Assembly: GCA_946555345.1 (NCBI GenBank)
Contig: CAMNSS010000012.1
Coordinates: 45,372 to 109,371, forward strand
Length of the DNA: 64,000 nucleotides
Source of the DNA: an uncultured Eubacterium sp.
Lineage (GTDB): Bacteria; Bacillota; Clostridia; Peptostreptococcales; Anaerovoracaceae
Direction: 5' to 3'
Below are positions 16,720-25,408 of the stretch, piece by piece. The notes below the pieces were generated by a model, which was given only the letters and a program-made list of their open reading frames with translations, was not told the origin of the DNA and made no database searches. A program made the translations under genes and the position numbers. Position 1 is the first letter of the stretch, and every line of letters starts with the position of its first letter.

Positions 16720-18214
16720 ATCCGATTGCCTCCAATTTCTTACGGATTTCATCTTCCAGTTCATGGGACTTTGCAAACATCCCGGAAAGTTCAGAAGTAA
16801 GGCGGGTCATCTTTTCCTCAAACGGCTCGCCATCGTCCTTGGCTTCCTCGATACCGACATACCTGCCCGGCGTAAGGATAAAATCCTGTTCCTCAATTTC
16901 CTGCATATCTGCTACCGCACAGAACCCCTTTACATCTGCAAGCGTTCCCGCCTGGAATGAAGAAAATGCATCAGCTAGCTTCTGAACATCCTCATCCGTG
17001 AAATCCCTGTGCTTACGGTCAACCATATACCCCATCTTGCGGGCATCGAGAAACAGCGTTTTCCCTTTCTGCTTCTTGTTCTTTGAAATGAACCAAAGCG
17101 TGACAGGAATCGTAACACTGTAAAAGAGCTGTGTCGGTAAGGCGACAATACCTTCCACAAGATCAGCCTGTACAATGTTCTTCCTGATCGTACCCTCGCC
17201 GCTGCTCTGGGAAGACAGCGCACCATTTGCAAGAACCAGGCCGAGTTTCCCATTCGGGGCGAGGTGATGGATCATATGCTGTATCCACGCATAGTTGGCA
17301 TTCCCGGCAGGCGGCGTTCCGTATTTCCAGCGGACATCGTCCTTGAGTTTGTCCCGCCCCCAGCCCGAAAGGTTAAACGGCGGATTTGCCATGATGAAAT
17401 CCGCTTTCAAGGTTTGGTGCAAATCCTTGAAAAACGTATCCGCCTGGTATGGGCCGAGGTCAGCGTCAATGCCCCTGATCGCCATATTCATCTTCGCCAT
17501 TTTCCAAGTGTCGGCATTCGATTCCTGCCCATAGACGGCGATTTCGCCACGCTTGCCGCTGTGCGCTTGAATGAACTTCGCGCTTTGCACAAACATCCCG
17601 CCCGAACCACAGCAAGGGTCATACACACGGCAATTCTGAAACGGCTTCAAAATGGCAACGATGGTTTTTACAATGCTTGCAGGAGTGTAAAACTCGCCGC
17701 CTTTCACGCCTTCATAAGCGGCAAACTGCTGAATGCAATACTCGTAAGTCCTGCCGAGCAGATCTTTGCTTTCATTCGTGCCGCTCATATCCATGTTCGT
17801 AAACAGATCGACAACATCGCCCAAAACCCGTTTGTCCAAGTCGGGGCTTGCATAATTTTTAGGCAAGACATTTTTCAGCGCTGCATTTTCCTTTTCGATC
17901 GCCCGCATCGCATCATCAATCACCATGCCGATTTCAGGTGCATGGGCGTTCGATGCGATCTTGCTCCAGCGGGCGTCCTCCGGCACAAAGAAAATATTAT
18001 CCTCCGCATATGCATCCTTATCGTCTTCAAACCCATCGCCTTCTTCAACAAGCTGCTGGTAGCGTTTCTCAAAAGCGCTCGAAATGTAGCGCAGGAAAAT
18101 CAGCCCTACGATCACCTTTCTGTATTCTGCGGCGGGAATATGCCCCCAGAGAACGCAGGCGGCGTCCCAGATTTGTTTCTCAAAGCCGATCTTCGCATCG
18201 TTGTGATTCGCCAT
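16709..18214 (-). CDS. hsdM: Type I restriction-modification methyltransferase subunit HsdM
   Basis: HsdM transfers methyl groups from S-adenosylmethionine to adenine N6 within the sequence chosen by HsdS. The 501-residue protein has the N-terminal helical HsdM domain (1-140), the SAM-binding motif DPCCGSGG (199-206), the catalytic NPPF (277-280, within MANPPFNLSGWG) and a C-terminal helical tail for contact with HsdS. The start follows AAGGAG. It is the first gene of hsdM-mntA-hepT-hsdS, and all four are overlapped. It lies 92 bases downstream of the thioesterase gene, with no clear terminator between them. Confidence 0.95.
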   Translation of the reverse strand: MANHNDAKIGFEKQIWDAACVLWGHIPAAEYRKVIVGLIFLRYISSAFEKRYQQLVEEGDGFEDDKDAYAEDNIFFVPEDARWSKIASNAHAPEIGMVIDDAMRAIEKENAALKNVLPKNYASPDLDKRVLGDVVDLFTNMDMSGTNESKDLLGRTYEYCIQQFAAYEGVKGGEFYTPASIVKTIVAILKPFQNCRVYDPCCGSGGMFVQSAKFIQAHSGKRGEIAVYGQESNADTWKMAKMNMAIRGIDADLGPYQADTFFKDLHQTLKADFIMANPPFNLSGWGRDKLKDDVRWKYGTPPAGNANYAWIQHMIHHLAPNGKLGLVLANGALSSQSSGEGTIRKNIVQADLVEGIVALPTQLFYSVTIPVTLWFISKNKKQKGKTLFLDARKMGYMVDRKHRDFTDEDVQKLADAFSSFQAGTLADVKGFCAVADMQEIEEQDFILTPGRYVGIEEAKDDGEPFEEKMTRLTSELSGMFAKSHELEDEIRKKLEAIGYEI

Positions 18215-18306
18215 AGATAGATTTCTCCTTCTTTATACATACTGCTTTTTAAAAAATAAACCGAAATTTCTCGCCAAAATGGAAATTCCGCCCAAGCAAA
18301 AAACAG

Positions 18307-19029
18307 CTACCTTACCTTCGCCTGGAAGATCACCGTATCATCGGCAAGCTTTCCGACCACGAGAACGCTGCCAGCCTGCGTCTCCTGGTACAAGCGTATC
18401 TCATCTCCTAGGCGCGCTTCTTTCACAAAATTGATGGTAAAATCCGTATGCCCTTCCAGCGTCTTTTCCACCATATCAGCATAACGGCAGTTATTGACGT
18501 GTTCATTTTCATCCAGGTCTTCTTCCGTAACGCTGTGGCTTCCAATAAACGCCAACGCCTCATCGTTGATCTTCAACTTTGCGATTCCATCCGCAAACGC
18601 CTTGCGCTCAATGTAGTTTCCCTGAAAAACCACGCCGTTTCGCTCGATCTTGCGCGTTGCGAAATTGATCACGCACCACTGGCTCGTTCCCACGGCGGCA
18701 AGCTCCCCGCCTTCGCCGTAAATATAGTAATCCCTGAAAAATGTCACGCCCTTCTGTTTTCTCGGAAATGTCCTCATCTGATAGGCTGCGCCCGCCTTCA
18801 TTTCCAGGCGGACCTGAAACCTGAGCTTATTGAGTACCCAGATCAAATTATCCTTCATCAAGTCTGCCCATCCTACGCCGAGCTGGTCTGCGTGTTTGAT
18901 CGCCACATCCTCAAAGATATGCATCAAGCTGGATGCCTTGATCTTCCCGTTTTGATCAAAGTCCGATTCCGTAAAGCGCAATCCTTCCTCATACATCAAT
19001 ACCGGTTCATTGTTCCCATCATGCTCCAT
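18307..19029 (-). CDS. Acyl-ACP thioesterase
   Basis: A 240-residue double hotdog-fold protein of the bacterial acyl-ACP thioesterase (FatA-like) family, which releases fatty acids from acyl carrier protein. The first hotdog opens with YEEGLRFTESDFDQNGKIK. The second contains the catalytic-type segment DLDENEHVNNCRYADM, with the Asp-Asn-His arrangement typical of the family. The start is the ATG of MEHDGN, seven to eight bases after AGGAGG; an ATG ten codons earlier lacks such a site. It is a soluble cytoplasmic enzyme, probably setting membrane or free fatty-acid chain length. It lies between the ABC exporter and the restriction operon and shows no obvious functional tie to either. Confidence 0.88.
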   Translation of the reverse strand: MEHDGNNEPVLMYEEGLRFTESDFDQNGKIKASSLMHIFEDVAIKHADQLGVGWADLMKDNLIWVLNKLRFQVRLEMKAGAAYQMRTFPRKQKGVTFFRDYYIYGEGGELAAVGTSQWCVINFATRKIERNGVVFQGNYIERKAFADGIAKLKINDEALAFIGSHSVTEEDLDENEHVNNCRYADMVEKTLEGHTDFTINFVKEARLGDEIRLYQETQAGSVLVVGKLADDTVIFQAKVR

Positions 19030-19158
19030 TTTTTGCCTCCTATTTTCTTCTTCCTTCATTTATTCATTCAATCAACGGGTTAAGCTGCTATAAGCTTTCT
19101 GAAAGGGTGAATTACATTTTAACGCTTCCAGAACGTCCCTTGTTTTAAAAAACTGCGG

Positions 19159-22104
19159 CTATTCGATCGATTTTAAGGCTTCCGCCATATTGATCCTGCG
19201 AAGCTTGCGCCGCATGATGATATCGACGATAACGGCAAAACAAATGACCGTAATTACCGTATACAGATAGCTCATCGGCTCTATCACATCATGAAAGGAT
19301 ACGATATCGACCGATATCCTGCTCATGATAAACCGATGCAAGGCGAACCCCGCCGGAAGCCCGGCAACAATTCCTAAGATGACCAGGACGAAATTCTCGC
19401 GAAAGACGTAAGCCCCCAGCTCCCGCGGATAAAATCCCAATACCTCAACCGTTGCGATCTCGCGCTCCCGTTCGGTAATATTGATATTGCTGAGATTGAA
19501 CAGCACGATAAACGCCAGCGCCCCTGCACAGCAGATCACCAGGATGATGATATAGTTCAGGCTCACCATCATATCATCCACGTGCGCCCTGAAATCTTCA
19601 TTGAGGGATATCCCGATGATGCCGTCAAAGCCATTGATTTTCTCCGCCATCCGGTGTACATCGCTCTCCGCAGAAAACGTCACATACATCAGCGATGGCT
19701 CATATTCCTTCCCGAAGGCCGCCTCATAGGTTTTGTCGCTGACGAACAAGTAATTGGACACATAATTTTCGTATACGCCGGAAATCGCCAGCGTCACGCG
19801 CTTGGTGTCATCATATTCGGCCTCAATGGTATCGCCCGCCTGTACGCCGAGCATTTCCGCCATTTTATCGTTTATGACCGCTTCCCCCTCCGCAGGATAC
19901 GAAACCGCCCCGGACGCTTCATTTTGAAAATTGACCGCCTCGGTGATATTATCATCACCCGTTATCACCAGGTTGCAGGATTTCACCGTATTGCCATGGC
20001 GGACATTGACCGAGGACTGCTGCAAAATAGCAGTGCTTTTTACCTCTTTATACTGCGTTTCAAAATCCGCACGCTTTGCTTCATCGATTTTCTCCGAAAA
20101 AGCCGCCGTCATATCATACCGTTCCACAGACGTATACTGCTTCTGCCCAATCCCTGCGATGGAATCATCGATGCCGAAGCCCGCCAGCACCAAGGCTGTG
20201 CAGCCGCCGATCCCCAGCACCATCATAACCATCCGCTTCTTATAACGCAGGATATTGCGGGCAGTCACCTTGTGCAAAAAGCTCAAATGGTTCCATATCA
20301 ATCCGATGTACTCCAATACGATGCGCTTTCCCGCCCGCGGCGCTTTCGGGCGCAGGATTTCAGCAGGCATATGTTTCAACTGCCCCCGGCAGGCGAAATA
20401 AGTAACGCCCATGGAACAGAGCAAGGACACGGCAAGCGATATCACGGCAAGCGGCCAGCTAAAATAGATGGCAAGCGGCGCGAAGCCAAACATCATGCCA
20501 TAAGCCGCCCAGATCGCCAGCGGGAAATAACGTGAACCCGCAAAAAATCCGGCAGTGCATCCGATGACCGCCGCCGAACCGGAATAGACCATGTATTTCA
20601 GCATAATTTTCCCCGAAGTATATCCTAGCGCCCGCAATGCGCCGATCTGCGTCCTCTCTTCCTCGATCATCCGGGACATCGTGGTCGAACACACCAATGC
20701 GGCGATGAGGAAAAAGAATACAGGGAATACCTTCGCAATGCTGTCAACGATATCTGCATTGCTTTCAAACGAACTGAACCCTGCGTTGTCATCCCTCGTC
20801 TGGACGAAAATTTCCGCCGCCGCAAGGTTCTGCAATTCTGCTTCGGCGTCTGCAAGCTCCGCCTCCCCCTGGGCAAGCCCGGCTTCGGCAGAAGAAATCG
20901 CCCTCTCGGCCTTTGCCTTCCCGGAGCGGTACGCATCATATCCGCTGTCAAGCTGCGCTTCCCCTTCGGAAATGCGCTGTTCCTCTCCCGCAAGCTGGGC
21001 AAGGCCGTCATCGATCTGCTGTAAAACCCCTTGCGCATAAGCGGCCTGCCCTTGCAAGGCTGCAATCTCCTCCTCCGTCGCCATGCCGCTTGCATTCGCC
21101 TCCGCCAGCATGGCGTTTATCTTGGAAAGGGCGTCCGCCGCCTGGCTTCTCTGCCCGGCAAGGGACGCTTTTTTCTCTGCCAGCGCAGCCTTGCCCGCTA
21201 CAAGCTCCCTGCGCTTTGCATCCAGCGTATTCTTCGTTTCGCCCAGCTTCGCATATGCCGAAGCCCGCTCCCGGTCCAGCGCGCTTTTTCCATCGGAAAG
21301 CTCCTGCCTGCCTTCCTCGATTTCCTGCTGTGCCTCCGCCATGATCTCATCGCGCCGAATCTGCGCCCTCGTTTCAGCCGCCTCCGTTACCGGCTTTTCA
21401 CAAGCCTTGATATTTTTCTCATATGCATCGTTGAAAATAAAGCCCTGCTTCTCGCAGGCCAGGAACATTTCCGTGAAATATTCAGCGGTAAACCCTGTGC
21501 GGGGAATATACGCATAAGCAGTGATTGAACCATCACCCAGGGATGTCGTACCCCGGTCGGTCTTCATCAGATAATACGGCGACTTGACGATGCCAACGAT
21601 CGTATACGCATCACTAGCAAGGGCGTCTTTCGTCTCTTGGCCGTTTTCATCAGTTACCTGGATGGTCTTGCCGATATCCTTGTCCGTATAAAAATGATCA
21701 TCCGCCACGCATTCGCCCATTTTTTCAGGCATCCTGCCTGCCTGCAAGTCCAGGCGGTTCATGTCCTCCGTAACGGAATGCGCCCGCACGACAATGGAGT
21801 TTCCTTTTCCGTCGGCCGAAAAGAAGTCGCAGGACACAGCGCCTTCCGCCGCCTTTATCCCTGCCACGGCCTCCAATGCCGCCTCATCCTCCTGCGTAAA
21901 TCCATAGCTGGAAATCACCCTGTAATCAAATAATCCGTATTTCGCCACATATTGATCACAGGTTTTCATCATGGAATCTTTGGTGTTCTTCACGCCCGTG
22001 AAAAAGCCGACGCCTAATGCAATGATGGCCAAAATGGCCATATACCTGCCAAAGCTCCCGTATATGGTCCGCCTTATATTTTTGGAATAAACGTTTCCCG
22101 CCAT
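19159..22104 (-). CDS. FtsX-type ABC transporter permease with a long extracellular coiled coil
   Basis: A 981-residue membrane protein with the architecture of large Gram-positive MacB/FtsX permeases. One N-terminal transmembrane helix (about 20-38) is followed by a large external domain (40-455), a three-helix FtsX block (about 458-580), a further external domain, and a second FtsX block ending at the C terminus. Residues about 236-432 are heptad-rich and dominated by Ala, Glu, Gln, Lys and Arg, predicting a long antiparallel coiled coil outside the cell. The partner ATPase is encoded 181 bases upstream. Such pairs work as mechanotransmitters or in exporting lipids, peptides or drugs; the substrate is not evident. 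No two-component regulator is adjacent. Confidence 0.9.
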   Translation of the reverse strand: MAGNVYSKNIRRTIYGSFGRYMAILAIIALGVGFFTGVKNTKDSMMKTCDQYVAKYGLFDYRVISSYGFTQEDEAALEAVAGIKAAEGAVSCDFFSADGKGNSIVVRAHSVTEDMNRLDLQAGRMPEKMGECVADDHFYTDKDIGKTIQVTDENGQETKDALASDAYTIVGIVKSPYYLMKTDRGTTSLGDGSITAYAYIPRTGFTAEYFTEMFLACEKQGFIFNDAYEKNIKACEKPVTEAAETRAQIRRDEIMAEAQQEIEEGRQELSDGKSALDRERASAYAKLGETKNTLDAKRRELVAGKAALAEKKASLAGQRSQAADALSKINAMLAEANASGMATEEEIAALQGQAAYAQGVLQQIDDGLAQLAGEEQRISEGEAQLDSGYDAYRSGKAKAERAISSAEAGLAQGEAELADAEAELQNLAAAEIFVQTRDDNAGFSSFESNADIVDSIAKVFPVFFFLIAALVCSTTMSRMIEEERTQIGALRALGYTSGKIMLKYMVYSGSAAVIGCTAGFFAGSRYFPLAIWAAYGMMFGFAPLAIYFSWPLAVISLAVSLLCSMGVTYFACRGQLKHMPAEILRPKAPRAGKRIVLEYIGLIWNHLSFLHKVTARNILRYKKRMVMMVLGIGGCTALVLAGFGIDDSIAGIGQKQYTSVERYDMTAAFSEKIDEAKRADFETQYKEVKSTAILQQSSVNVRHGNTVKSCNLVITGDDNITEAVNFQNEASGAVSYPAEGEAVINDKMAEMLGVQAGDTIEAEYDDTKRVTLAISGVYENYVSNYLFVSDKTYEAAFGKEYEPSLMYVTFSAESDVHRMAEKINGFDGIIGISLNEDFRAHVDDMMVSLNYIIILVICCAGALAFIVLFNLSNINITEREREIATVEVLGFYPRELGAYVFRENFVLVILGIVAGLPAGFALHRFIMSRISVDIVSFHDVIEPMSYLYTVITVICFAVIVDIIMRRKLRRINMAEALKSIE

Positions 22105-22285
22105 CTTTTTCCCCGCTTCTTGATATCATTCGATGCCCTGCGCCGCTTGGCCTGCCCGGCTTGCCCGCTATTGGCCTGCGCCGCTTTTCCAGCCGCCCTG
22201 CGCCGTCCGCCCGAATTTCCCTGTCACCTGGCTATCGAACGGCTATCCTCATTTCTTCGCCGCCCGCTTCCTTCTGCCGCTTCTC
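22105..22285 (-). other. GC-rich repetitive spacer between ATPase and permease genes
   Basis: This 181-base gap within an otherwise compact two-gene operon is rich in repeated GCGGCGCAGG- and GGCAAGCC/GGGCAGGCC-like words on the minus strand. No plausible gene is seen, and it is not a standard terminator. The permease ribosome binding site (GGGGA) is at its permease end. Confidence 0.5.
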
Positions 22286-22987
22286 CTACCATTCGATCTC
22301 TTCGATCGAAACCGGGTTTTCATTTTGTTTCACCGATGCGACCGTCCCGTTCTTGATGCGCACCACCCTGTCCGCCATCCCGGTCAGGGCTGAATTATGG
22401 GTGATGATTACCACCGTCATGCCCGTTTTCCTGCAAGTCTCCTGCAAAAGCTTTAAGATCGCTTTACCCGTCTCGTAATCCAATGCACCCGTAGGTTCAT
22501 CGCAGAGAAGCAGCTTAGGGTTTTTCGCCAAAGCCCGCGCGATCGCTACGCGCTGTTGCTCGCCGCCGGAAAGCTGCGCCGGAAAATTACCCATCCGCTC
22601 CTTTAGTCCCACCACCTCCAGGACCTGTCTGCTATCGAGCGGTTTCTCGGAAAGCTGTGAGGCGATTTCCACGTTTTCCAGCGCCGTTAAATTCGGAATC
22701 AGGTTGTAGAATTGAAAGACAAATCCGATATCCCGCCGTCGGTATGCCGCCATCTGCTTGGCGGTAAGCGATGAAATATCCTTGCCGTCCAGCATCACGC
22801 GCCCTTCGGTCAGCGTATCCATACCGCCCAGGATGTTGAGAAGCGTCGTCTTCCCTGCGCCTGACTGCCCCACGACGACGCAGATCTCGCCCTGCTCGAT
22901 TTCAAAAGTGACGCCCTGGAGCGCCCTGACCTCCACATCACCTGTCTTGTATACTTTTCCCGTGTTTTCAAAGATTACAAATGACAT
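22286..22987 (-). CDS. ABC transporter ATP-binding protein (MacB/LolD type)
   Basis: A 233-residue ATPase that powers the adjacent FtsX-type permease. Walker A reads [11 protein letters not shown], the signature [15 protein letters not shown] is complete, and Walker B with the catalytic glutamate is [12 protein letters not shown], followed by the switch histidine in IITHN. The order [22 protein letters not shown] and the [10 protein letters not shown]-loop match the LolD/MacB class. A C-terminal tail of about 15 residues follows the final VRIKNGTV. It starts after GGAGG. It is transcribed before the permease, and both are likely one operon in spite of the spacer between them. Confidence 0.95.
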   Translation of the reverse strand: MSFVIFENTGKVYKTGDVEVRALQGVTFEIEQGEICVVVGQSGAGKTTLLNILGGMDTLTEGRVMLDGKDISSLTAKQMAAYRRRDIGFVFQFYNLIPNLTALENVEIASQLSEKPLDSRQVLEVVGLKERMGNFPAQLSGGEQQRVAIARALAKNPKLLLCDEPTGALDYETGKAILKLLQETCRKTGMTVVIITHNSALTGMADRVVRIKNGTVASVKQNENPVSIEEIEW

Positions 22988-23286
22988 ACCGCCTCCATGC
23001 AGCGTCGCTGGCTTCCCTGTAAGCGCCGCCGTCCCTTTTCCTGTATATACTCATTTTATTGTACTATTTTTGGCATTGATTATCCACATCTGTCTTCTAT
23101 TTTACTGCAATTATCCTGCGATACTTAAAAATTTTTTAAAAATTAGGAATGTTTTTCCAGGGTTTTGTTTGCTGCCGGACTATGATACAATCAAAGAAGG
23201 ATTCAGTAAACAATATGCAACCGAGGTCACGTATAGAAATTACGCGGCCTGCACAAAATCTGAAAGGATTCGAGAGGAAGATTATC
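22988..23286. other. Divergent intergenic region between ABC ATPase and GntP permease
   Basis: A divergent promoter region of 299 bases. It is AT-rich around 23040-23150. The ribosome binding site of the permease (GAGAGGAAG) is at its right end. I see no decisive -35/-10 pair. Confidence 0.4.
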
Positions 23287-24594
23287 ATGAGTACAGAAGT
23301 CATTGTTTCCGGCCTTGGGCTTTTGGCCGCCTTTATCGGAATGGCCATTCTGATTTTCAAACGGGTCTCCCCCATCATCATCGGGCCTTTGGCTGCGATC
23401 ATCACGTGCCTTGCGGGCGGGATTCCCTTGTTTAAAGGGGTAACGGAGACCTATATGTCCGGCGTTTCCGGCTTTTTCCTATCCTATTTCTTTATTTTTC
23501 TTTTGGGAAATATCTTCGGGAACATCTATCAAAATTCCGGGGCTGCGTCAAAAATCGGCTCTATCATTTCAAAAAAATTCGGTGCAAAGCACTGTATGCT
23601 GGCGTGCATGCTCTCGGCGGCCATTTTAAGCTACGGTGGGATCAACAGCTTCGTCATCATATTTTCCGTATACCCGATTGCGCTCAAATTGTTTGAGGAA
23701 GCGGATCTGCCAACCTACCTGCTGCCAGGAATCGTCTGCGCCGGGATGTGGACGTTTGCCATGACCGGACCGTTCACGCCGCAGATTCCGAACGTCGTTT
23801 CCATGCAATACCTGGGAACGCCTTCCTACGCCGGGCTTCTGCCAGGGCTTTCCGGTGCGCTCGTTATGGTGGTTTCCATCGTCCTGTTCATGAACCATTC
23901 TGCGAAAAAAGCGCGCCTGCGCGGCGAGCATTTCCAGTGGCCTGAGGGCGTAAACCGCGTGGATGAAAACACAAATGCACCGAGCGGCATCATTTCCATC
24001 ATTCCGCTGGCATTGGTATTATTGATTTTTAATTTAACAAAGCTGGATATCATCATCTGCCTTTTAATCGGTATCCTGGCGGCGCTGGCCTTATTCTGGA
24101 AGTACCTGCCAAAGGCGGACATGCTGCATATGTTCAACAGCGCCGCATCTTCTTCGGTTGTCGTGATCATCAATACCGCGGTCATCGTCGGCTTCGGCTC
24201 TGTGGCGAAGATAACGCCGTTTTACGCTTTTGCCACGGACGTCCTCACGAACTCCGATGCGAACCCATACCTCGTCGCCGCTGTAGGCGCTAACATTTTT
24301 TCCGGTATCCTCGGCTCTGCCTCGGGCGGTATTTCGCTCATGTACGAAACGCTTGGCGATACCTTCTTAGAGTATGCACAGCAAGGCTACAACCTCGAAT
24401 ATATCCACAGGCTGTGCGCCGATGGCTGCGGCGGGCTGGATTCCCTGCCATGGAACGGTTCGATCGTATCCGTGTTTGCCATCTGCAATACCACGCACAA
24501 GCTCTCCTATAAATACAATTTCGTAACCTGCTTGGTCGTTCCGATTGCGGCGACCTTCCTCGTCGCACTGCCGCTTGCGATTATCTTCGGCTAA
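23287..24594 (+). CDS. GntP-family organic acid permease
   Basis: A 435-residue polytopic membrane protein, about 12 helices, resembling the GntP family that imports gluconate, 3-hydroxybutyrate and related short hydroxy acids with protons. Recognisable segments are the N-terminal GPLAAIITCLAGGIPLFKGV, the ILSYGGINSFVIIF re-entrant region and the FSGILGSASGGISLMYE segment near the end. A longer in-frame start 46 codons earlier is disfavoured because the ATG of MSTEV follows GAGAGGAAG. It heads an operon with a crotonase and a CoA-transferase. The cargo is therefore more likely a short-chain acid such as 3-hydroxybutyrate or crotonate than gluconate; that is inference from context. Confidence 0.88.
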   Translation: MSTEVIVSGLGLLAAFIGMAILIFKRVSPIIIGPLAAIITCLAGGIPLFKGVTETYMSGVSGFFLSYFFIFLLGNIFGNIYQNSGAASKIGSIISKKFGAKHCMLACMLSAAILSYGGINSFVIIFSVYPIALKLFEEADLPTYLLPGIVCAGMWTFAMTGPFTPQIPNVVSMQYLGTPSYAGLLPGLSGALVMVVSIVLFMNHSAKKARLRGEHFQWPEGVNRVDENTNAPSGIISIIPLALVLLIFNLTKLDIIICLLIGILAALALFWKYLPKADMLHMFNSAASSSVVVIINTAVIVGFGSVAKITPFYAFATDVLTNSDANPYLVAAVGANIFSGILGSASGGISLMYETLGDTFLEYAQQGYNLEYIHRLCADGCGGLDSLPWNGSIVSVFAICNTTHKLSYKYNFVTCLVVPIAATFLVALPLAIIFG

Positions 24595-24621
24595 AGGCGC
24601 AGGCAGAAAAGAGGCGGAAAT

Positions 24622-25398
24622 ATGGAAAACGTTTCCTATCAAAAAACTGACAATACTGCCCTTATCACATTAAATAAAGCGGATACCTTAAACGCCCTGT
24701 CCAAAAGCCTGATTTCCGAAATCAACGCTGTACTGGACAGAATCGAAGCGGATTGTGAAATCTATACCATCATCATCACCGGCTGCGGCAAGGCCTTTAT
24801 CGCTGGGGCGGATATCGACGAGATGTATGGAAAATCACGGGCGGAAATATGGGATTGGTCTGCACTGGGAAGCGGGCTGAACCTCCGCCTTGAGAAAATG
24901 CCCCGCCCCATCATTGCGGCAATTAACGGCTATGCGCTGGGCGGCGGCTTGGAGCTGGCGATGGCCTGCGATATCCGCATTGCATCGAGGAATGCGAAAC
25001 TAGGATTGCCAGAAACCGGCCTGGGAGTCATATGCGGCGCAGGCGGAACGCAGCGCCTTCCACACATCGTCGGGGAAAGCATTGCCAAGGAAATGATTTT
25101 TACCGGCAAAACAATAAATGCCGAAGAAGCCTATCGCATTGGCCTTGTGAACCGGGTGGCCTCCCCTGATGCGCTTCTGGAGGAAGCGTTTGCGCTGGCA
25201 AATGCCGTCAACAAAAACGGGCAGTTAGCGGTCAGGGCGGCAAAGGAGGCCGTAGGCTTTTCCCGAAATGCCAATATCGAGGACGGATGCCAATTTGAGC
25301 GCCAAAAATTCAGCGCCCTCTTTGAAACGGAAGACCAAAAAACCGGCATGGGCGGATTTTTGCGAAAAGAAAAAAATATCGTATTTCAGAATAGATAG
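24622..25398 (+). CDS. Enoyl-CoA hydratase/isomerase family protein
   Basis: A 258-residue crotonase-fold enzyme that probably adds or removes water at a short enoyl-CoA double bond. Both general acid-base glutamates of enoyl-CoA hydratase are present: E111 in LGGGLELAMACDI and E131 in LPETGLGVI. The oxyanion-hole segments are AFIAGADIDEM and INGYALGGG, and CGAGGTQRLP follows as usual. It starts 27 bases after the permease stop with an AGAGGCGG site, and the CoA-transferase starts 10 bases after its end. It is probably a crotonyl-CoA/3-hydroxybutyryl-CoA hydratase within a short-chain acid pathway, but the crotonase superfamily is broad and other acyl-CoA reactions are possible. Confidence 0.9.
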   Translation: MENVSYQKTDNTALITLNKADTLNALSKSLISEINAVLDRIEADCEIYTIIITGCGKAFIAGADIDEMYGKSRAEIWDWSALGSGLNLRLEKMPRPIIAAINGYALGGGLELAMACDIRIASRNAKLGLPETGLGVICGAGGTQRLPHIVGESIAKEMIFTGKTINAEEAYRIGLVNRVASPDALLEEAFALANAVNKNGQLAVRAAKEAVGFSRNANIEDGCQFERQKFSALFETEDQKTGMGGFLRKEKNIVFQNR

Positions 25399-25408
25399 AA
25401 AGGTTACC

